A DNA stretch of 64,000 bases from an uncultured Clostridia bacterium (GTDB lineage Bacteria > Bacillota > Clostridia > Christensenellales > Borkfalkiaceae). A program made the position numbers and the translations under genes. Positions 1 to 7,973 of this stretch are shown here, piece by piece. Position 1 is the stretch's first letter. Each line of letters starts with the position of its first letter. The stretch covers positions 1 through 64,000 of the forward strand of contig CAJFTM010000048.1 of assembly GCA_904419945.1 (NCBI GenBank), read 5' to 3'. Under the pieces are notes generated by a model that did not search any database, was not told where the DNA came from, and saw only the letters and a list, made by a program, of their open reading frames with translations.

Positions 1-19
1 CAATATCTTGTGGTCAAAG

Positions 20-94
20 TGGTACTCCCGGCGGGAATCGAACCCACAACGGCCCCTTAGGAGGGGGCTGTTATATCCATTTAACTACGGAAGC
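20..94 (-). tRNA. tRNA-Arg (anticodon CCT)
   Basis: Read on the minus strand this folds as a complete tRNA: a 7-bp acceptor stem (GCTTCCG with CGGGAGT), a D arm, an anticodon arm with loop CTCCTAA, a TTCGATTC T-loop and an encoded CCA (positions 22-20). Anticodon CCT reads the arginine codon AGG. The 5' half through the anticodon loop is repeated exactly at 253-296. The call is firm because all arms pair. Confidence 0.95.
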
Positions 95-110
95 ATATTA
101 AATTTTATTG

Positions 111-179
111 CACGAGGCAGAAATGATTGTCGGAAAAAATTTTATACCAAAATTTATACCAACATTTTTCCGCCCCGTG
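111..179. repeat. Nested inverted repeat with 10-bp direct repeats
   Basis: Outer arms CACGAGGC (111-118) and GCCCCGTG (172-179) pair with one mismatch, and inner arms GGAAAAA (132-138) and TTTTTCC (165-171) pair perfectly. The interior holds the 10-mer TTTATACCAA twice (141-150, 153-162), 12 bp apart. It lies between the two tRNA-Arg copies. Function is unknown; a recombination-site remnant is possible. The rest of 297-490 shows no gene. Confidence 0.5.
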
Positions 180-228
180 AAAAATAGCATAAATCAAGCA
201 GTTTTGCTCGAAAAACGTGCGTTTTGGG

Positions 229-296
229 CAATATCTTGTGGATAGAACAATACCTTAGGAGGGGGCTGTTATATCCATTTAACTACGGAAGCATAT
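229..296 (-). pseudogene. Truncated tandem copy of tRNA-Arg(CCT)
   Basis: Positions 253-296 repeat 55-98 without mismatch over 44 bp, covering the tRNA 5' half from upstream of the acceptor stem through the anticodon loop. Positions 229-241 repeat 1-13, the sequence just 3' of the intact tRNA. Between these blocks the intact copy has 41 bp (the tRNA 3' half) and this copy has 11 unrelated bp. It cannot fold as a tRNA. Either a tandem duplication decayed by internal deletion, or recombination took place in the anticodon loop. Confidence 0.8.
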
Positions 297-490
297 CGCT
301 ATTATATTACTACACTTTGATTCAAAAAGCAATTAATTTTTTCCGTTAGCCGGAAAATTCTAAAAAGAATATACCGTTTGGGTATTGTTTTGACATGATT
401 AAACATTTAGCGGGCTAAATCATTGGGGTGCTGTTATGTTAAGTATTAAAAATTATTATTGCGAAACGAATAAAATAATTGACCAAAGCA

Positions 491-519
491 TTGCTTTTTT
501 GTTGGAAATCCGATATAAT
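491..519 (+). promoter_or_regulatory. Promoter of the decarboxylase operon
   Basis: TTGCTT (491-496), a 17-bp spacer and a perfect TATAAT (514-519) precede the first gene of the operon. Predicted transcription start is near 526, followed by an AAGGAGG ribosome site ahead of the ATG at 560. Confidence 0.75.
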
Positions 520-559
520 GAAACGTGGAAAGATTTTAAATGTACTATAAGGAGGGCGT

Positions 560-1945
560 ATGGATAAGATCAAGTTGTTGCAGTCAAGACGTGAACAAGT
601 TCTGGCTGCGGGAACCGAGATCCGCAAGACGATTTCTTCATTGATCGATGCAGATAGTTTTGTTGAACTGTCCGGCTTTAGTTTTTCGAAAAACGAATTC
701 TTCGATTCAAAAGCGGAAGGGGAAGGCGTTGTGACAGGCTTCGCGACCATTGACGGGTATCCCGTTTATATTGCGGCCCAAAATTTTGCCGTTCTACACG
801 GCGGAGTCAGTAAGGCTGGATGCGAAAAGATGTTAAAAATGCTTTCTCTTGCAGAAAAAAATTCTACGCCGGTCATCTATATTTTGCATAGCCGCGGCGT
901 CCAAATCGGCGAAGGGGTGACCGTTTTAGAAGGTTTGGCACAGTTGCTCAGTAAGGCCGCCAAACTGCACGGCGTCGTGCCGCAATTTGCTGTCGTAAAT
1001 GGAGAAGTGTACGGACAGAGTGCCCTTCTTGCAGCGTGTGCAGATTTTACTTTCTTTTTAAAAGCAGGGATCCTTACGGCGGATAGTCCGCTCGTTATCT
1101 CAGCTAAAAGCGGAAAGAACATCCCGAGTGAACAAGTCGGCGGAGCGACCGCTCTGTCCCATACGGGGCTTGTCTCTTTTATTGCTGACGATTTTGCATA
1201 CGTGCGCGAAAAAATTCACAAAATTTTGGATGTTTTACCAGACTACAGCGGCGCCGTTATCGATAACGGCACAGATTTAAATGCGGCATATCCCGCATTG
1301 GACGAACATTGCACGGCTGATGCTTTGATCGAGGCCGTCTTTGATACAGATACCGCCATAGAAATCGGAGGGGAGTATTCTCCGGGGGTGCGCTGTATCC
1401 TCGGCAGAGTCGGCGGCATTTCCGTTGCGGCCATAGTTTTTGATGCGGAAAACGGAGTTTTACTGGATGCAGACAACATTGCCAAAATTACAGAGTTCGC
1501 AGAATTTGCTTCTTATTACAGCCTTCCCTTTGTTACCTTTACAGACACATGCGGCATTCGCCCCGACCTTATGACGAATGACAGCCGCGTTTTGAAAAAT
1601 TGTTTCAAATTATTAGAGACATACGATTTGATCGAGAGCGCTAAAATTGCTGTGGTCTGGAAAAAAGCTGTTGGCTTAGGCTACACTTTATTTGCGGCCA
1701 AATCGGCAGGGTTTGATTACAGTTACGCCTTTGCGACAGCGCAGATCTCACTCTTTGAAAATACGAAAGGCGCTGAAATTGAATTTGCCGATGAAAATGC
1801 ACCCGCAGAAAAACTTGCAGACCGCTATGCGGACGAGCATGCTGACCCGATCAATGCGGCTAAAAATGGATACATCGATAATATTATCCGCCCGCAGTTT
1901 GTGCGGCAGTACCTGATCGCATCGCTGCAGATGCTCCTGAAGTGA
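560..1945 (+). CDS. Carboxyltransferase subunit (MmdA/PccB-like)
   Basis: A 461-residue carboxyltransferase of the acetyl/propionyl-CoA carboxylase beta family, with N-terminal (about 30-220) and C-terminal (about 265-440) crotonase-like halves. The ATG follows AAGGAGG at good spacing. In this family the enzyme moves CO2 between an acyl-CoA and carrier-bound biotin. It heads an operon with OadG-like, biotin carrier, OadB and OadA-like genes, so a methylmalonyl-CoA decarboxylase or transcarboxylase alpha role is likely. It is shorter than typical members (about 510) and divergent: where relatives have DVPGF it reads DTCGI, and the usual Gly-Gly-Ala-Tyr segment reads GLGY. Substrate is therefore uncertain. 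Confidence 0.8.
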   Translation: MDKIKLLQSRREQVLAAGTEIRKTISSLIDADSFVELSGFSFSKNEFFDSKAEGEGVVTGFATIDGYPVYIAAQNFAVLHGGVSKAGCEKMLKMLSLAEKNSTPVIYILHSRGVQIGEGVTVLEGLAQLLSKAAKLHGVVPQFAVVNGEVYGQSALLAACADFTFFLKAGILTADSPLVISAKSGKNIPSEQVGGATALSHTGLVSFIADDFAYVREKIHKILDVLPDYSGAVIDNGTDLNAAYPALDEHCTADALIEAVFDTDTAIEIGGEYSPGVRCILGRVGGISVAAIVFDAENGVLLDADNIAKITEFAEFASYYSLPFVTFTDTCGIRPDLMTNDSRVLKNCFKLLETYDLIESAKIAVVWKKAVGLGYTLFAAKSAGFDYSYAFATAQISLFENTKGAEIEFADENAPAEKLADRYADEHADPINAAKNGYIDNIIRPQFVRQYLIASLQMLLK

Positions 1946-1955
1946 GGTGACTGAT

Positions 1956-2309
1956 ATGCTTCAATCTTTATTAGCTGCGGGTCGTGATCTTTTTGATGAT
2001 ACTACAGGAAACGCAATACCATGGATATCGATATCTGAATCGCTCTTGTACGCGCTGCTCGGATTTATCGTCACGTTCATCGGGATCATCCTCCTGATCT
2101 TCATCGTCTGGCTGTGCGGCAAGGCCGTCAATCGGCTATCCGTATGGAGCGGAAAAAAGAAAGAGCCCGCACAGACGGCGGAAACGGCCGCTGAAGAGGA
2201 CGGCATCAGCGATGAGGTGCGCGTGGCGATCATCGCTGCACTTGCGGCTTATTACGCCGATGAAGCCGGAACCTGTGAATTCAAAGTCAAAAGAATCAAG
2301 AGATTATAA
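1956..2309 (+). CDS. OadG-like small membrane subunit
   Basis: A 117-residue protein with one strong hydrophobic helix (about residues 26-52) followed by a basic/acidic cytoplasmic tail, the layout of OadG/MmdD, the small subunit that helps assemble Na+-translocating decarboxylases in the membrane. An upstream in-frame GTG at 1947 exists, but the ATG at 1956 is preferred because AGGTGA ends 5 bp before it. It starts 10 bp after the carboxyltransferase stop and precedes the biotin carrier. Sequence is poorly conserved in this family, so the call rests on topology and context. Confidence 0.7.
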   Translation: MLQSLLAAGRDLFDDTTGNAIPWISISESLLYALLGFIVTFIGIILLIFIVWLCGKAVNRLSVWSGKKKEPAQTAETAAEEDGISDEVRVAIIAALAAYYADEAGTCEFKVKRIKRL

Positions 2310-2329
2310 GGGAAAAGGAGAAATATATC

Positions 2330-2686
2330 ATGCGCAAATTTATCATTACGATCGACGGGAAGAATTACGAAGTGGGGGTCGAAGAGGTCGCTGCGGATGC
2401 TGTGGCTCCGGCTATGCCTGCGGCAACTCCTTCTGTCTCAAAACCTGCAGCTTTCGCTGCTGATGTTTCGGCAAATGGAGAAAAATTGCTTTCTCCTTTC
2501 CCCGGCTTGATCAAACAATTTCTTGTTGAAGAAGGCGCAACCGTCAAAAAAGATCAACCTGTGCTTGTTTTGGAAGCAATGAAGATGGATAATGACATCA
2601 CCTCTCCTTGCGACGGCAAGATCTCTTTTAAGACAGCCGTCGGCAACAATGTCGAGACCAATGCTCTGCTCGCGGTGATCGGCTGA
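2330..2686 (+). CDS. Biotin carboxyl carrier protein
   Basis: A 118-residue carrier. The N-terminus (1-20) resembles the start of BCCP/MmdC subunits, followed by an Ala/Pro-rich flexible linker (about 22-45) and a biotinyl domain (about 50-118) with the EAMKM motif. Lys85 is the expected biotinylation site. A strong AAAGGAG precedes the ATG. It would carry CO2 between the carboxyltransferase at 560, the OadA-like enzyme at 4206 and the membrane pump subunit at 2700. No biotin carboxylase (ATP-dependent) gene is in the operon, which fits decarboxylation or transcarboxylation. Confidence 0.93.
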   Translation: MRKFIITIDGKNYEVGVEEVAADAVAPAMPAATPSVSKPAAFAADVSANGEKLLSPFPGLIKQFLVEEGATVKKDQPVLVLEAMKMDNDITSPCDGKISFKTAVGNNVETNALLAVIG

Positions 2687-2699
2687 CGGGTGACGCGCG

Positions 2700-4145
2700 A
2701 TGGGGTGGTTATCTTCTATCGGCGATATGCTTGTGAATTTGTGGGAGTCTTCCGGACTTGCCAACGGCGACTGGCAGAATTATGTCATGATCGTCGTTTC
2801 CCTCGTTCTCATGTATCTCGCCATCGTTAAAAAATTCGAGCCTTTGCTGCTCCTGCCGATCGCATTTGGTATGTTCTTGATTAACATACCCGGCGCGCAG
2901 AATATCGTATGGGGCAGGTATGAGGTAGGCATCAATCATGACGGTACGATTGAATATGCTGGCGTTTATCTCGATAAGTTGACGGATGCCATCATCTATG
3001 TACGCGACGGCTACCTCAACGGCGATGTGTTGACGTATTACGCGGACTTTGCGGCGCTGCAATCGGGAACGGCGACCACGCTCACCCTGACCGGAGATTT
3101 TTCCGAATTATACACCCTTCAGGGGTTTGTGCAGGGGAGCATTGAAAGCGGTAAGGCTGTTTTTGAAAGCGATGCTTTGATTTTGAGCCAAAGCTATATG
3201 GATGTAACAAACCGCGGGCTCTTGTGGTATTTATACTATGGTGTGGAAAATGTTATCTACCCGCCACTCATCTTTATGGGCATCGGTGCGATGACCGATT
3301 TCGGTCCGCTGATCGCCAACCCGAAGAGCATGCTGATCGGTGCAGGAGCGCAGCTCGGCGTATTTATGACCCTTGTAGGAGCTGTCATCCTTGGTTTTGA
3401 TGCCGCTGCAGCAGCTTCTATTGCAATTATCGGCGGAGCGGACGGGCCGACAGCTATCTACCTAACGCAGCAACTTTCGGGATTTACAAACGAAGATCTG
3501 CTCGCAACAATTGCGATTGCGGCGTATTCGTATATGGCTCTCATCCCGATCATTCAAAAGCCGATCATGAAACTTTTGACGACAAAAAAAGAGCGAGCCA
3601 TCAAAATGAAGCAGCTGCGAGAAGTAACCAAACTGGAAAAAATAATTTTTCCGATCCTTACTACGCTCATTGTCGGTTTATTATTACCGGATGCCATTCC
3701 GTTGCTCGGTATGCTCATGCTCGGCAACTTGATGCGCGAGAGCGGTGTCGTCGATCGGCTTTCCACGCAAGCGCAGAACGGGCTGATGAATACGATCACG
3801 ATCTTTCTCGGCGTTTCTGTCGGATGTAAAGCGGTCGGTACGACCTTCCTGACGGTTGATACGTTGTCCATCATTGCGCTCGGTTTGTTCGCCTTCTGCT
3901 TCGGCACGGTCGGCGGTTTGTTGACGGCAAAGGTCATGAATAAACTGTCCGGCGGAAAGATCAATCCTTTGATCGGCTCTGCCGGGGTATCGGCGGTCCC
4001 GATGGCCGCCCGAATATCGGAAGACGTTGGCCGGGAAGAAGATCCGAGCAATCACTTGCTGATGCATGCAATGGGACCGAATGTGGCTGGTGTCATCGGT
4101 TCGGCGATCGCCGCAGGGTTTTTATTGGCCTGCTTCGGCGGTTGA
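2700..4145 (+). CDS. oadB: Na+-translocating decarboxylase beta subunit
   Basis: A 481-residue polytopic membrane protein with the OadB/MmdB signature GGADGPTAIY (about 245-254), the segment that holds the Asp needed for Na+ transport. Family members decarboxylate carboxybiotin and couple this to Na+ export. Most are about 370-435 residues; here about 100 extra soluble residues (roughly 70-172) sit between the first hydrophobic segment and the core that resumes at LLWYLYYG. The insert is rich in Tyr, Thr, Asp and Gly and lacks membrane segments, so it is probably extracytoplasmic. The start follows a GGGTGA site. Family certain; whether the pump serves oxaloacetate or methylmalonyl-CoA is inferred. 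Confidence 0.92.
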   Translation: MGWLSSIGDMLVNLWESSGLANGDWQNYVMIVVSLVLMYLAIVKKFEPLLLLPIAFGMFLINIPGAQNIVWGRYEVGINHDGTIEYAGVYLDKLTDAIIYVRDGYLNGDVLTYYADFAALQSGTATTLTLTGDFSELYTLQGFVQGSIESGKAVFESDALILSQSYMDVTNRGLLWYLYYGVENVIYPPLIFMGIGAMTDFGPLIANPKSMLIGAGAQLGVFMTLVGAVILGFDAAAAASIAIIGGADGPTAIYLTQQLSGFTNEDLLATIAIAAYSYMALIPIIQKPIMKLLTTKKERAIKMKQLREVTKLEKIIFPILTTLIVGLLLPDAIPLLGMLMLGNLMRESGVVDRLSTQAQNGLMNTITIFLGVSVGCKAVGTTFLTVDTLSIIALGLFAFCFGTVGGLLTAKVMNKLSGGKINPLIGSAGVSAVPMAARISEDVGREEDPSNHLLMHAMGPNVAGVIGSAIAAGFLLACFGG

Positions 4146-4205
4146 TAAAAGAAAGAGGAGTTTCGCTTTCTTGCGATTCCGTCTGATTAAATTAGGAGAA
4201 TAGTA

Positions 4206-5621
4206 ATGGCTGAAAATAATGGAAAAAAAGTCATGATCACCGATACCATCCTTCGAGATGCGCACCAATCGCAAGCGGCAACACGTATGCGCACTGAAGA
4301 GATGTTGCCTGTTTTGGAACAGTTGGATGAGATCGGATATTATTCATTGGAAGCATGGGGAGGCGCAACATTCGATACTTGTCTGCGCTACCTCAATGAA
4401 GATCCTTGGGAGCGGCTCCGTACGCTGAAAAAGCACCTCAAGAAGACGCCGATCCAAATGCTCCTGCGAGGACAAAATTTGTTGGGGTATCGCCATTATT
4501 CGGATGATGTTGTAGAAAAATTTGTTGCAAAATCAATCGAGAATGGTGTCGGTATCGTTCGTGTATTCGATGCGCTCAATGATCCGCGAAATCTTGAAAC
4601 ATCCATCAAGGCGATCAAAAAATATGGGGGGATCTGTGAGGCGGCGATCAGTTATACAACCAGCCCCGTCCATACGACAGAATATTTTGTGCAGCTTGCC
4701 AAACAGTTGGAAAGTATGGGGGCGGATAATATCTGCATCAAAGATATGGCCAATCTCCTATTGCCGTACACCGCATATGACCTTGTATCCCGCCTGAAAA
4801 AGGAATTAAAGCCGGAGACAAAGGTGCATTTGCATACGCATAACACGGCGGGTACGGGCGATATGGTGAATCTGAAAGCGATTGAGGCAGGCGTCGATAT
4901 CGTCGACTGTGCGCTGTCTCCGCTCGGAAATGGCACCAGCCAGCCTGCAACGGAGCCGTTGGTTGCGACGCTTGCCGGAACTCCCTATGATACGGGTATC
5001 GATATCCATAAACTTTTACCGATCGTGGAACATTTTAAAGGGGTAGCGGAACGTTTGAAAAAAGACGGGTTCCTCTCGCCTAAAGTATTATCCATCGATA
5101 TCAACGCACTCATTTATCAAGTACCCGGCGGTATGTTGTCAAATCTTATCTCCCAACTCAAACAGCAGGGTAAATCAGATAAACTCGCAGAGGTATTAGC
5201 GGAAGTTCCGAATGTGCGAAAAGATTGCGGCTATCCGCCCCTCGTAACGCCTTCCAGCCAAATCGTCGGAACACAGGCGGTTTTAAATGTGCTTTCCGGT
5301 GAGCGCTATAAAATGGTCACCAAAGAATTTAAAGGCATTCTGCGCGGAGAATATGGCAAATTGCCTGCAGAACCCGATCCCGATGTCGTTAAAAAATGTA
5401 TCGGGGACGAAAAGCGCATTACCTATCGTCCGGCTGATGATTTGAAGCCGGAATACGAACAGTTCAAGGCAGAAATTGCCGAATATGTAGAACAAGAAGA
5501 GGATATACTCTCGTATGCAGTATTTGGACAAGTAGCGCTCAACTTCTTTAAATGGCGCAAGGCTGCGAAAGACGGGGTGGATAAAAACCTTACCGACGGC
5601 AGCGGCGTATATCCGGTATAA
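4206..5621 (+). CDS. oadA: OadA/5S-type carboxyltransferase, no biotin domain
   Basis: A 471-residue pyruvate/oxaloacetate carboxyltransferase: a TIM barrel opening with DTILRDAHQS and a conserved C-terminal cap. Visible metal/active-site elements are the first Asp, the barrel lysine in IKDMANLL and the His pair in HLHTHNTAG. The protein stops after the cap, so unlike full OadA or pyruvate carboxylase it lacks its own biotinyl domain and must use the carrier at 2330. This is the transcarboxylase 5S / PycB arrangement. Together the operon could move CO2 between oxaloacetate/pyruvate and an acyl-CoA, or decarboxylate through OadB. A terminator-like hairpin follows. Confidence 0.9.
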   Translation: MAENNGKKVMITDTILRDAHQSQAATRMRTEEMLPVLEQLDEIGYYSLEAWGGATFDTCLRYLNEDPWERLRTLKKHLKKTPIQMLLRGQNLLGYRHYSDDVVEKFVAKSIENGVGIVRVFDALNDPRNLETSIKAIKKYGGICEAAISYTTSPVHTTEYFVQLAKQLESMGADNICIKDMANLLLPYTAYDLVSRLKKELKPETKVHLHTHNTAGTGDMVNLKAIEAGVDIVDCALSPLGNGTSQPATEPLVATLAGTPYDTGIDIHKLLPIVEHFKGVAERLKKDGFLSPKVLSIDINALIYQVPGGMLSNLISQLKQQGKSDKLAEVLAEVPNVRKDCGYPPLVTPSSQIVGTQAVLNVLSGERYKMVTKEFKGILRGEYGKLPAEPDPDVVKKCIGDEKRITYRPADDLKPEYEQFKAEIAEYVEQEEDILSYAVFGQVALNFFKWRKAAKDGVDKNLTDGSGVYPV

Positions 5622-5628
5622 TCGTACA

Positions 5629-5675
5629 GCAGGGCAGGGATAGCTTGAGCTAAACTCTGCTCTGCCTGCATTTTT
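5629..5675 (+). terminator. Rho-independent terminator of the decarboxylase operon
   Basis: An 11-bp stem (5629-5639 with 5655-5665, two G-U pairs) extended by an inner TAGC/GCTA stem with a TTGA loop, then a T5 run at 5671-5675. It lies just after the OadA-like stop and 12 bp before the next start, so the flavoprotein gene may be partly read through. Confidence 0.6.
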
Positions 5676-5686
5676 GGATAATTGCC

Positions 5687-6901
5687 ATGAAGAAAGTGAT
5701 CGTGATCGGGGCAGGTGCCTCCGGATTGATGGCGGCATACGCAGCGGCCATACGCGGCCATGAGGTTCTCGTTCTTGAGCGGAATGAAAAAGCCGGTAAA
5801 AAGATTTACATCACGGGAAAAGGACGCTGTAATGTGACGAATGATGTGACCGCAGAAGATTTTTTCCCAAATGTCGTACACAATGCTAAATTTTTAAAAA
5901 GTTGCATATATCAATTTCCGCCGGAACGAATGATGCAGTTATTAGAAGACGGCGGGCTGCGGCTAAAAACAGAGCGAGGAAACCGTGTTTTTCCTGCATC
6001 GGATAAAGCGAGTGATGTCACGAAATGTCTTGAGCATTATTGTCGATCTGCAGGTGTTATCTTTTCTTTTACAGAACGAGTGCATGAAATTGAAGTTTTA
6101 CAAAGTACTCTGTTTCGCATAAAAACAGATAAAAGGATGCTGGAAGCTGATGCAGCGATTGTCTGCACGGGAGGAATTTCCTATCCAGCAACAGGGAGCA
6201 CGGGGGACGGATATATCTTTGCTCGCAATCTCGGTTTACACATCAAGGCTTTGCGTCCGGCGCTTTGCGGGATCGAGTGCATTGACTGTGAATCTTTACA
6301 GGGCTTATCGCTTAGAAATGTTTCTCTTGCGGCATATCAGGAAAGCCATAAAATTGCTTCATTTTTTGGCGAAATGCTCTTTACTCATTTTGGGATCTCA
6401 GGGCCCATTGCTTTATCTATGTCGAGTGTGATCAATGAGCGGGAGCTTTCTTCTGTGCGTTTATCTCTTGACCTAAAACCGGCTCTCGACGCGGCAATAC
6501 TTGACAAACGACTGCTGCGCGAATTTGACTCGCATAAAAATAGGCAAATCATACACGTTCTTGAAGAGTTACTTCCAAAGCGTATGATTCTGCCAGTGCT
6601 CAAACAAAGTGCGGTTCTGCCCACTACGCCTGTACATTCTGTCTCAAAAGCACAGCGTGCATCATTATTGCGGACATTAAAGGATTTTTCCTTATGGCCG
6701 CGATCCTTACGCCCAGTCGAAGAAGCAATCGTTACGGCTGGAGGAATTGATGTAAAGGAGATCGATCCAAAGACGATGCAATGTAAAAAATATAAAGGGC
6801 TTGCGTTCTGCGGAGAATTGCTCGACGTCGACGCCTTTACAGGCGGATTCAATTTGCAAATCGCTTTTGCAACAGGATATACCGCTGGAAATGCAATTTA
6901 A
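5687..6901 (+). CDS. BaiN/HI0933-family NAD(P)/FAD-dependent oxidoreductase
   Basis: A 404-residue flavoprotein of the YhiN/HI0933 family. It opens with the Rossmann motif VIGAGASGLMAA and the paired acidic residue in LVLERN, followed by the family signature GKGRCNVTN near residue 47, and ends with a second FAD-contact segment (GGFNLQIAFATGYTAG). Length is normal. Relatives are called BaiN in bile-acid-converting clostridia, but members are widespread and most have no proven substrate, so bile-acid activity should not be assumed here. It sits between the decarboxylase terminator and the cmk cluster. Confidence 0.88.
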   Translation: MKKVIVIGAGASGLMAAYAAAIRGHEVLVLERNEKAGKKIYITGKGRCNVTNDVTAEDFFPNVVHNAKFLKSCIYQFPPERMMQLLEDGGLRLKTERGNRVFPASDKASDVTKCLEHYCRSAGVIFSFTERVHEIEVLQSTLFRIKTDKRMLEADAAIVCTGGISYPATGSTGDGYIFARNLGLHIKALRPALCGIECIDCESLQGLSLRNVSLAAYQESHKIASFFGEMLFTHFGISGPIALSMSSVINERELSSVRLSLDLKPALDAAILDKRLLREFDSHKNRQIIHVLEELLPKRMILPVLKQSAVLPTTPVHSVSKAQRASLLRTLKDFSLWPRSLRPVEEAIVTAGGIDVKEIDPKTMQCKKYKGLAFCGELLDVDAFTGGFNLQIAFATGYTAGNAI

Positions 6902-6913
6902 TGTTTTATATAG

Positions 6914-6937
6914 AGTAGTATGTTACACATTATTGAT
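6914..6937 (+). promoter_or_regulatory. Intergenic 24-bp motif, copy A
   Basis: A 24-mer beginning AGTAGTATGTTACACATT, matching three other intergenic copies (14207-14230, 18553-18576, 48610-48633). This is the most divergent copy in its right half. It lies 18 bp upstream of the cmk-fusion start codon. Role unknown. Confidence 0.5.
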
Positions 6938-6955
6938 CAATATTAAGGAGTTTTT

Positions 6956-7963
6956 ATGTTAATCGCTATACGCGGAGCAATATCCGCTGAAGCTGATACG
7001 CCGGAGGAAATCCGCAGCGCTGTCCGCGAATTGATGGATGAAATCAGCCAAAGGAATCATTTGCTGGAAAAGGACATTGTCTGTATCTTACTTTCCAATA
7101 CGAACGATATTCATTCGCTCTATCCTGCCAAAGCAGTTCGTGAGGCTGGTTTTGCCCGTGCGGCGCTCTTCTCGTCCGCTGAACCGGAAATTGTTGGCGC
7201 CCTGCCCCTGTGTATCCGCATGATGATTTTAGTGGAAAGCGCGGAAGCGCCGAAACATGTCTATTTGCGTAAAGCTGCCGGCCTCCGTAAAGATCGCGTT
7301 CTTTTTTCTGTTGCCTTGGACGGGCCTTCCGGAAGCGGCAAAAGCACGGCTGCGAAACAGCTGGCTAAGGAACTCGATATTTTGTATCTTGATACTGGGG
7401 CAATGTACAGGGCATGTGCAATTCAAGCGCTGCGCGCCGGGTTGCATGATTTTACAGAAGAAAATGTAAGCCCGCTTTTAAAAAATCTCAACTTACACGT
7501 TGTTTATGAAAACGGTGCACAGCGTACAATATTAGATGGGGAAGATATCTCCGAAATGATCCGTCAGCCAGAAGTTTCGATGGCAGCATCTCATATTTCC
7601 GCGCTGCGCTGTGTGCGTGAAAAAATGGTGGAAATGCAGCGCAAAATCGCATCCGAATGTTCATGTGTGCTGGATGGGCGTGATATCGGTACGATCGTTC
7701 TCCCGCACGCGGATTGCAAATTTTTTATCACGGCATCCGTCGAAGTGCGTGCAAGACGCCGCTTTGATGAATTAAAGACCAAGGGATTTGATGTCAGCTT
7801 TGACGTCGTAAAGAGAGAGATCGAGGAGCGCGATCACAATGATGCAACGCGTACCGTTTCGCCGCTGCGGCGCGCCGAGGATGCCGAATGGATCGACACA
7901 TCGGACATGTCAGTAGAGCAGGTCGTTGCGCTTTTAAAGCAGAAGATCCAGGAAAAGATCTGA
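6956..7963 (+). CDS. cmk: Fusion: AroH-type chorismate mutase - cytidylate kinase
   Basis: A 335-residue two-domain protein. Residues 1-115 match AroH-class chorismate mutase from end to end (IRGA start, YPAKAVRE, LCIRMM, HVYLRKA). Likely counterparts of the B. subtilis AroH active residues are Arg6, Glu76, Arg88 and Tyr103. Residues 117-335 form a normal-length cytidylate kinase with a P-loop at 123-131 (GPSGSGKST), LDTGAMYRA and LDGRDIGT. No stop or frameshift separates them, and AAGGAG precedes only the first ATG. The protein should make both prephenate and CDP/dCDP. It heads the plsC-ispH/rpsA cluster typical of Clostridia. Confidence 0.92.
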   Translation: MLIAIRGAISAEADTPEEIRSAVRELMDEISQRNHLLEKDIVCILLSNTNDIHSLYPAKAVREAGFARAALFSSAEPEIVGALPLCIRMMILVESAEAPKHVYLRKAAGLRKDRVLFSVALDGPSGSGKSTAAKQLAKELDILYLDTGAMYRACAIQALRAGLHDFTEENVSPLLKNLNLHVVYENGAQRTILDGEDISEMIRQPEVSMAASHISALRCVREKMVEMQRKIASECSCVLDGRDIGTIVLPHADCKFFITASVEVRARRRFDELKTKGFDVSFDVVKREIEERDHNDATRTVSPLRRAEDAEWIDTSDMSVEQVVALLKQKIQEKI

Positions 7964-7973
7964 AGGAAGCGAG

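Noticed and set aside
389-415. TTGACA at 389-394 as a promoter -35
   Set aside because: The -10 at 16-18 bp (GGCTAA/GCTAAA) is poor, and a much better promoter lies at 491-519.
3554-4067. Long minus-strand ORFs opposite oadB
   Set aside because: They are antisense shadows of a well-conserved gene, have no ribosome sites and give low-complexity Pro/Thr/Arg-rich translations.
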